Assembly (NCBI GenBank): GCA_041477005.1
Contig: JBGOUJ010000364.1
Span: 1-7,997 of the forward strand
Reading direction: 5' to 3'
From: JBGOUJ01 sp041477005
GTDB lineage: Bacteria; Acidobacteriota; Terriglobia; Bryobacterales; JACQDG01
DNA length: 7,997 bases
Part shown: piece after piece, positions 1 through 5,016 of the stretch
Position numbering within the stretch: position 1 is the first letter of the stretch
Layout: the number at the start of each line of letters is the position of its first letter
Notes under the pieces: model-generated
What the model was told of the DNA's origin: nothing
The model's database searches: none
Seen by the model: the letters and a program-made list of their open reading frames with translations, nothing else
Translations under genes and position numbers: made by a program

Positions 1-28
1 ATGCCCTCAGTAGGGATCGATCGTGACC

Positions 29-34
29 AGGAGG
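29..34 (+). promoter_or_regulatory. Shine-Dalgarno site that sets the start of the sulfite oxidase gene
   Basis: A perfect AGGAGG lies six bases before the ATG at 41. It supports ATG 41 over the in-frame GTG at 23, which would put the site inside the coding sequence and add six residues before the Tat signal. Confidence 0.85.
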
Positions 35-40
35 CGAACC

Positions 41-1219
41 ATGTCGGAACAGATCACCCGTCGAGAGACTTTGAGAAGAGGATTGGCCGCGACGAGCCTG
101 CTCGCGTTGGCGCCGGGTTGGGCTACGCCGGCGCTGGCGCAGGGCGACACGGAGGTGACGTTCACCGACATTCCGGCCAACTTCAATCCGAACAACCCCA
201 GCGCCACCAGTCGCCTGCTCGACATCCGGAAGATCGACGGTCCGTTCACTCCGAATGATCAGTTCTTCGCCGTCCAGCACTTCAGCCGTCCGGAGATCGA
301 TGGGGCCGCCTACCGCCTGAAATTTACGGGAATGCTCAACAAGGCAAGGGAGTTCTCTCTTGCCGAGCTGCGCGGCATGCGCTCCGCCGAGGTGGCCGCG
401 GGTTACGAATGCTCCGGCAACAGCGGCCGTTCCGTGCAGGGTCTGTCTTCCTGTGGCCGCTTTACCGGGGTGCCGCTGAGCCACCTGCTGAAACAAGCGG
501 GGGTCCAATCCAAGGCCCGGGAAGTGGTCTTCTTCGGCGCGGACCGCGGAGCACAAGAGGTCGTGTTCCGGAACCAGACATACAAGCTGGAACAGCAGTT
601 CGGCCGGAGCATCACTCTGGAAAATGCCATGAAACCGGAGCCGCTGCTGGCCTACGCGCTGAACGGCGAGCCGCTGGCGCGCGCGCAGGGATTCCCGGTA
701 CGCCTCATCATGCCGGGCTGGTACGGCGTGGCCAACGTGAAGTGGCTCGCGGAAGTGCATCTGCAGGAAGACCGCTACCTGGGGAATTATCAGGCCCGCT
801 GGTACCGCTCTGTGGTCGGAGTGGGTGGCACGGGTCAAGACGATGATCCGCAGACCCAGTGGGTGGAAACCGAGGTCACGCGGATGCGTTTGAAGTCGGT
901 GATCGCGCGGGTGAGGAAGACCGCAGGCGCGCATCAGATTCTGGGTTTTGTGCTGAACGACGGGACGCCGCTGAAGTCGGTGGAAATCCAGATCGACAAT
1001 GGACCCTGGCAGAGGGCGGCACTCGCCTCTACCAACACCCGATATTCGTGGAAGCTCTTCACCTACCGATGGGAAGGCGCCACGCCGGGCGAACACACGC
1101 TGGTTTCGCGCGCCACCGATGCCGAGGGCGCCGTGCAACCCACGGCCGCCGAGCTGAAGAGGAAAAAAACGTTCCTCCAGGATAACGCGCAGTTCCCCCG
1201 CAAAGTCATGATCGCTTGA
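41..1219 (+). CDS. Tat-exported molybdopterin sulfite oxidase/sulfite dehydrogenase family protein
   Basis: This 392-residue enzyme probably oxidises sulfite to sulfate (or a related substrate) at a molybdenum cofactor in the periplasm. Residues 1-33 form a twin-arginine signal (TRRETLRR at 6-13, hydrophobic stretch, ALA at 31-33 as a likely cleavage site), which fits export of a protein already folded around its cofactor. Residues about 80-260 are the Oxidored_molyb domain. YECSGNSGRS contains Cys124, the expected Mo ligand, and PGWYGVANVKWL (to residue 236) is the typical family motif. Residues about 270-392 match the Ig-like Mo-co dimerisation domain, with VIARV near its start, then VEIQIDNGPW, then RATDAEGAVQP. 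There is no heme domain. Length fits SorA-type enzymes, but no cytochrome partner gene (SorB-like) follows; one could lie upstream, outside the window. The substrate is not certain, since SoxC-like and other family members share these motifs. Confidence 0.92.
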   Translation: MSEQITRRETLRRGLAATSLLALAPGWATPALAQGDTEVTFTDIPANFNPNNPSATSRLLDIRKIDGPFTPNDQFFAVQHFSRPEIDGAAYRLKFTGMLNKAREFSLAELRGMRSAEVAAGYECSGNSGRSVQGLSSCGRFTGVPLSHLLKQAGVQSKAREVVFFGADRGAQEVVFRNQTYKLEQQFGRSITLENAMKPEPLLAYALNGEPLARAQGFPVRLIMPGWYGVANVKWLAEVHLQEDRYLGNYQARWYRSVVGVGGTGQDDDPQTQWVETEVTRMRLKSVIARVRKTAGAHQILGFVLNDGTPLKSVEIQIDNGPWQRAALASTNTRYSWKLFTYRWEGATPGEHTLVSRATDAEGAVQPTAAELKRKKTFLQDNAQFPRKVMIA

Positions 1220-1247
1220 GGCGGCCCTTTTCGGCACAGATGGCAGG

Positions 1248-1269
1248 CCCCGGAGCCGGTGGCCCGGGG
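1248..1269 (+). terminator. GC-rich hairpin after the sulfite oxidase gene, possible terminator
   Basis: CCCCGG (1248-1253) pairs perfectly with CCGGGG (1264-1269) around a 10-base loop, 28 bases after the stop codon. No T-run follows, so this is not a classic intrinsic terminator. It could slow or protect the transcript end, or be chance in GC-rich DNA. Confidence 0.25.
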
Positions 1270-1314
1270 TACACGGCCCGCGTCAAAACTTCGTCATGCT
1301 TAGTGGATGTGGCG

Positions 1315-1401
1315 ATGAGACTTCTGCTGATCGCGATCAACTCAGGCGCGGGCTTGCCGATCAATCCGTACAGCTTCGAGATGCTATACTACGGGCACTG
1401 A
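1315..1401 (+). CDS. Possible 28-residue small protein or gene remnant
   Basis: An ATG at 1315 opens a 28-codon frame ending at TGA 1399-1401. It begins MRLLLIAINSGAGLP and ends EMLYYGH. By my count 22 of its 27 codons after the start have G or C in the third position, which is what a coding frame looks like here. The start (a short beta-strand-like MRLLLIAINSG) recalls the N-terminus of a nucleotide- or B12-binding fold, so it may be the stump of a lost gene. Against this, there is no clear Shine-Dalgarno site, the frame stays open upstream to about 1216, and its 3' end overlaps the best promoter for the next gene. It is unrecognised and of low certainty. Confidence 0.2.
   Translation: MRLLLIAINSGAGLPINPYSFEMLYYGH
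1328..1339. promoter_or_regulatory. 12-base perfect palindrome, candidate operator
   Basis: TGATCGCGATCA is a perfect palindrome centred about 50 bases before the extended -10 of the kinase gene, a usual distance for an activator site. It also lies inside the possible small ORF, and palindromes of this length made of GATC/CG units occur by chance in GC-rich genomes. Confidence 0.2.
1382..1390 (+). promoter_or_regulatory. Extended -10 promoter for the kinase gene
   Basis: TGCTATACT fits the extended -10 pattern TGnTATAAT with one mismatch. No good -35 is found 16-18 bases upstream, as is usual for extended -10 promoters. Transcription would begin near 1396-1398 and leave a leader of about 80 bases before the kinase ATG. 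It is the best promoter candidate in this gap. Confidence 0.5.
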
Positions 1402-1476
1402 GGCCTAACTGACTGCGGGCAGGATCCCCACGCTCGGGCCTGCTCTGCCGCGCTGGGACGGCAGGAGAAAACTTCC

Positions 1477-4392
1477 ATGCAGGCCGACGACAGGCAACTT
1501 CACCCCCCCGCGCATGGCGCTGCGGTTAGCCCGGATGTCCAGCATCGCGACGTAGAGTCTACTACGGACGAACCCGAGAGCGCCAGGGTCACCCCGAAGG
1601 TGACGCCCCGACAGTGGGGGCATCTTCAGATTCTCGAGAAGGTAGGTGAGGGCGCCTTCGCTGAAGTTTACCGCGCCAGAGACCCGAAGTTGGAGCGTGA
1701 CGTTGCTTTGAAGTTGCTGCGCGTTCGCGACAATCGCGGGAGCGACCTTGATTCCTCGGGCATTCAAGAGGCGCGGCTACTGGCCCGGATACGCCACCAG
1801 AATGTCGTCACCGTGTATGGAGTGGATCGACACGAGGGGCGGCTTGGACTGTGGATGGAGTTTATTCGCGGCCGCACTCTGCAGGCGATTGTGCGCGACC
1901 ACGGTCCCTTGGGAGCCCGGGAGGCAGCTCTGACCGGGCTGGATCTAGGCCGGGCGGTGGCGGCTGTGCACGCGCTGGGCTTGGTGCACCGCGACATCAA
2001 AGCGCAGAATGTGATGCGCGAGCAAGGCGGGCGCATCGTGTTGATGGACTTTGGTGTGGGCCAGGACTCCGACGGTAAGGGAGCGTTAGAAGAGGAAGAA
2101 GGTGTTTGTGGAACGCCGCGGTATATGGCGCCCGAGATCCTGCGAGGGCAAAAGGCCACGGTTCAGAGTGACCTCTATTCCCTCGGAGTTCTGCTGTATC
2201 ACCTGGTGACCGGCGCCTTTCCTACCGAAGGTCGCAACGTGCCCGAGTTGCTCAGGGATCACGAACAAGGAAGAGTGAAGATGCTCCGCGACCGGCGCCC
2301 GGATCTGCCGGAGCGGTTCATCCAGACCGTTGAGCGAGCGATCGCTCCCGAACCCGCAGAACGCTTCACCACCGTGGGCGAAATGGTCCGGGCGTTGAAC
2401 ACGTCTCTGGAAGGGGAAGGTTTGGAGCGGACGTCAGAGCCGGTTCAACTGCGGCTTCCGAGCAGGCGCCGAACTCTACTGCTCGCCGGGGTGGGTGTGA
2501 GTTTACTGTTCACGGCGAGCCTGTGGTTACTGAAGCCCTGGGTCAGACCGACCACGCCAGTGGAACGCCAGTGGGCGCTGGTGGCCGACCTTGAGAATCA
2601 AAGCGGTGACCCCTCTTTTGACCTTACTGTTAGAGACCTCCTGGCAATAGCTCTGGAACAGTCACGCCATTTCGCTGTTGTTCCGCGAAGCCGGGTGATG
2701 GAGACTTTGGAGTTAATGCGACTCCCAAACACGACAAGGCTCGATTCTGGCGTCGCCGAACAAGTCTGCCGGCGGGAAGGCATTTCCACGCTGGTCACCG
2801 GCCGGCTAGCTTCGCTTGGAACGGGTTATGAAATCGTTGTCCGGGCGGCTGATCCGTATAGTGGCACAGTCCGGGCGCTGGCCAGGGAGTCGTTTCAGGG
2901 CAAAAACGAACTGGTGGGCGCGGTAGATCGCCTTACCACGCAGTTGCGCAAGGCCCTGGGCGAGGGAGGATCCCTGATTACGCGGAATAGCAGGCCGCTG
3001 GAGCGGGTAACTACCCCCTCCTTCGAGGCCCTGGTGCGCTTTTCCCGCGCCCTCGAGCTGCATGACCAGGGCAAACTCGAAGACGCGCTCGGCTGGTTGC
3101 AATCCGCTATCGAGAAGGATCCCGAGTTTGCGATGGCGCATCGGCAGTTGGCCAACTACAGTTACGGCCTTGGAAAACTGGACGAGGCTCTCACGTCGGC
3201 TACCCGCGCCTACGAGCTGCGTCAACGGGCAAGCGAGCGCGAGCGCCACCTGATTGAGGCCTACTACCACATGCTGCGTGGCGATTACATGAGGGCGGCC
3301 GAAAGCTACCGGACCGTAGCCACTCTTTATCCGCAGGATGCCACTGCTCAGTACCAACTGGCGCAGCTCTATGTCTGGTTGGGGGAACTCAACCCGGCCG
3401 TCGAGGCCATGAAACGAGGCGTGGAGCTGAGTCCGAACAGTGTATTCCACCGGGGACTCCTTATCGTCCTGCTGGCGGAAGCCAATCGCGAGGACGAAGC
3501 CCTTCAGGAGGTTGGGGCCGCCCGGGCCAAGGGGCTCCTCGGGCACCAACTGTATTGGGGTGAGGGACTTGCCTATCTCGGCAAAGGCGATCTTGCACTC
3601 GCCCGCGAGACTTTCCGAAAGCTGGCCGAAGGCGGCCGCGTGTACGAGAGCTGGGGCCGGCTCTATGAGGCTCAAAGCCTGATCCTGGAAGGAAAGCTGG
3701 AGGAAGCATCGCGTCAGCTCGAGAACGACGCCTGGACCCACCTGAAGACAGAAAACAGAGATACGTATGCGCGAGCGAGCTCGTGGCTCGCGCGGCTTTA
3801 CTTGATGGAAGGCCAACCAAAAAGGGCTCTGGCGCAACTGGGTTCCTTGGGGGCGCAAGGGGCGTCCCCTTCGAACTTGGCGGCTCTGCGCACTGCTGCG
3901 GTTCTCCTGGCAGAGATGGGGGAGTACGCGCACGCCGAGCGGATTGCCGGCCATCTCGACGACTTGGCAGCACAATTCCCAACGATGCTCTGCCAAGGGA
4001 TCGCAGCCCACGTACGCGGAGAGCTGGACCGAGCCACGGGGCGCTGGGCAGCAGCGGAGCGGAACCTGGAGCGCGCTCGAACGCTATGGGGCGACGTGCC
4101 GACCCTGTGGTCGGCAGCCCAGTTGCGGGATGGCCGCGGCGATTGTGCCCGCGCCCTTCCCCTCTACCAGGAGATCCTCAACCGCAAGGGCACAGTTCTC
4201 CGGTGGGAGTTCTCGGGCATCTTGGCCCTCTCGCACCTCCAGGCAGGGCGTTGTCAGGTCAAACTGGGCAACCCTCAGCAGGCGGCGGCGTCTTACGACC
4301 GGTTCCTGGAGCATTGGGGGGCCGGCGCCGGAGACTTGGCGCTGGTGCGAGCCGCAAAACAAGAGCGTCAGGCCTTGACTGTTGCCCGGTGA
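1477..4392 (+). CDS. Transmembrane Ser/Thr protein kinase with TolB-like and TPR outer domains
   Basis: This 971-residue protein is a Hanks-type (PknB-like) kinase. Residues 47-310 hold the kinase: glycine loop GEGAFAEV (57-64), Lys79 in VALK, catalytic loop HRDIKAQN (171-178), DFG (191-193), GTPRYMAPE (212-220) and SDLYSLGVLLYHL. All catalytic residues are present, so it should be active. One membrane helix follows at about 333-352 after RRR, placing the kinase in the cytoplasm. Residues 363-508 resemble the TolB-N/FlgO-like domain common in acidobacterial kinases (WALVADLENQSGDPSFD). From about 515 to 960 there are tandem TPR-type helical hairpins, expected outside the membrane for protein contact. 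AGGAG at 1463-1467 lies nine bases before the ATG. The first 45 residues are low-complexity and Pro/Asp-rich. The signal and the kinase targets cannot be told from the sequence. The gene seems to be transcribed alone. Confidence 0.95.
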   Translation: MQADDRQLHPPAHGAAVSPDVQHRDVESTTDEPESARVTPKVTPRQWGHLQILEKVGEGAFAEVYRARDPKLERDVALKLLRVRDNRGSDLDSSGIQEARLLARIRHQNVVTVYGVDRHEGRLGLWMEFIRGRTLQAIVRDHGPLGAREAALTGLDLGRAVAAVHALGLVHRDIKAQNVMREQGGRIVLMDFGVGQDSDGKGALEEEEGVCGTPRYMAPEILRGQKATVQSDLYSLGVLLYHLVTGAFPTEGRNVPELLRDHEQGRVKMLRDRRPDLPERFIQTVERAIAPEPAERFTTVGEMVRALNTSLEGEGLERTSEPVQLRLPSRRRTLLLAGVGVSLLFTASLWLLKPWVRPTTPVERQWALVADLENQSGDPSFDLTVRDLLAIALEQSRHFAVVPRSRVMETLELMRLPNTTRLDSGVAEQVCRREGISTLVTGRLASLGTGYEIVVRAADPYSGTVRALARESFQGKNELVGAVDRLTTQLRKALGEGGSLITRNSRPLERVTTPSFEALVRFSRALELHDQGKLEDALGWLQSAIEKDPEFAMAHRQLANYSYGLGKLDEALTSATRAYELRQRASERERHLIEAYYHMLRGDYMRAAESYRTVATLYPQDATAQYQLAQLYVWLGELNPAVEAMKRGVELSPNSVFHRGLLIVLLAEANREDEALQEVGAARAKGLLGHQLYWGEGLAYLGKGDLALARETFRKLAEGGRVYESWGRLYEAQSLILEGKLEEASRQLENDAWTHLKTENRDTYARASSWLARLYLMEGQPKRALAQLGSLGAQGASPSNLAALRTAAVLLAEMGEYAHAERIAGHLDDLAAQFPTMLCQGIAAHVRGELDRATGRWAAAERNLERARTLWGDVPTLWSAAQLRDGRGDCARALPLYQEILNRKGTVLRWEFSGILALSHLQAGRCQVKLGNPQQAAASYDRFLEHWGAGAGDLALVRAAKQERQALTVAR

Positions 4393-4403
4393 TGGGCTAG
4401 ACT
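4375..4403 (+). promoter_or_regulatory. Sigma70-type promoter for the small-protein/glycosyltransferase unit
   Basis: TTGACT (4375-4380, 5 of 6 to TTGACA) and TAGACT (4398-4403, 4 of 6 to TATAAT) are separated by exactly 17 bases. The -35 lies within the last codons of the kinase gene and the -10 just after its stop. Transcription would begin near 4410, some 28 bases before ATG 4438. This indicates that the next two genes form their own transcription unit. Confidence 0.6.
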
Positions 4404-4424
4404 TACCCAAACTGTAACCGGGAC

Positions 4425-4433
4425 AAGGAGGAG
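4425..4433 (+). promoter_or_regulatory. Strong Shine-Dalgarno site of the 187-residue protein
   Basis: AAGGAGGAG contains a full AGGAGG ending six bases before ATG 4438. It fixes the start and predicts high translation, in contrast to the next gene, which has no such site. Confidence 0.85.
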
Positions 4434-4437
4434 CGCC

Positions 4438-5001
4438 ATGGAAGGGTTGTGGGCAGCTCTAGGCCGTATTTCTATCGACAGTGGCTTCCTGAATGGCGTC
4501 CTTGGCAGATCCGACGCGACGCCGCTACCCCCTGACCAAGATCCGAAGGAATTTACCGACCGAGTCAACGATCTCCCGAAACAGCGCCTCAGCCGGTTCG
4601 AAATGTTCGAGCTACTGCGCCTGCTGAAGTTCCAAGAGGTCATCGACGCTGCGGTGGAGCTCGGGAAGCTGTTGCTCGCAAAGCGGCCAAACCCTTCCGA
4701 CGAACTGCTGAAGATCTACGGTCTGCTATGCATAGACCCTGGACTGCGCCGGGAATTGATAAACTCAAATGACCCGGATCTGAAGGTGCTGCGCGCCCGG
4801 CGCCATTTCGACCTGGCTCAAAACGAGTCGGGGGCGTTGTTTGACCTGTTGACCGAACGAGACCCGGGGCAGCAGGATTCGGCAGCCGCCCGAAATATGG
4901 ATAGAATCCATATGTTTTGGAGTGGGTCCTGCGCTCCGGCGCTCCTCTTCGCCGCTGGCTATCGGCATGGCGGCCTTGGCGTCGTAAGAGACCGGCGCTA
5001 A
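4438..5001 (+). CDS. Unrecognised 187-residue helical protein, possible RiPP precursor-like substrate
   Basis: I do not recognise a named family. The protein has no signal peptide or membrane segment. Residues 4-63 and 89-138 look like two diverged copies of one helical module: GRISIDSGFLNGVL then LSRFEMFELLRLL, and GLLCIDPGLRREL then FDLAQNESGALFDLL. The pattern (hydrophobic helix, D-x-x-[FL], then an LSxxE-type helix) recalls leader regions of large RiPP precursors such as the NHLP and Franean1_4349 types; this is by eye. From about residue 141 the composition changes to a Gly/Ala/hydrophobic tail with Ser162, Ser164 and Cys165, which could be a core peptide. An alternative is that the tail is read in the wrong frame, since the +1 frame stays open to TAA 4984-4986. 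It has its own promoter and strong ribosome site, and the glycosyltransferase gene follows in the same frame after 15 bases, which suggests they work together. The gene itself is likely real; the role is a guess. Confidence 0.75.
   Translation: MEGLWAALGRISIDSGFLNGVLGRSDATPLPPDQDPKEFTDRVNDLPKQRLSRFEMFELLRLLKFQEVIDAAVELGKLLLAKRPNPSDELLKIYGLLCIDPGLRRELINSNDPDLKVLRARRHFDLAQNESGALFDLLTERDPGQQDSAAARNMDRIHMFWSGSCAPALLFAAGYRHGGLGVVRDRR
4895..4913. repeat. Perfect 8-base inverted repeat, AT-rich, near the end of the small gene
   Basis: ATATGGAT (4895-4902) and ATCCATAT (4906-4913) are exact reverse complements around a 3-base spacer AGA. It is an AT-rich island in GC-rich coding DNA, about 100 bases before the TTG start of the glycosyltransferase. 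It may be an operator, or a small RNA hairpin acting between the two genes. No T-run typical of a terminator follows. Confidence 0.6.
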
Positions 5002-5016
5002 ACACTCGTTGGCGCA

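Noticed and set aside
1..26. Possible end of an upstream gene (TAG at 11-13 or TGA at 24-26)
   Set aside because: Only 4-8 codons are visible in either frame, too few to support a gene call.
1..258. 85-residue open frame at the left edge
   Set aside because: It overlaps the N-terminus of the oxidase in another frame and has a low-complexity Arg/Gly/His composition typical of a shadow frame.
2806..4011. 401-residue minus-strand open frame
   Set aside because: It lies wholly under the kinase gene, whose TPR pattern is clear, and its own translation shows no domain; GC-rich codons often leave the antisense frame open.
3783..4400. 205-residue + strand frame in the last part of the kinase gene
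   Set aside because: It overlaps TPR coding sequence in another frame and is Arg/Gly/Pro-rich, as shadow frames are.
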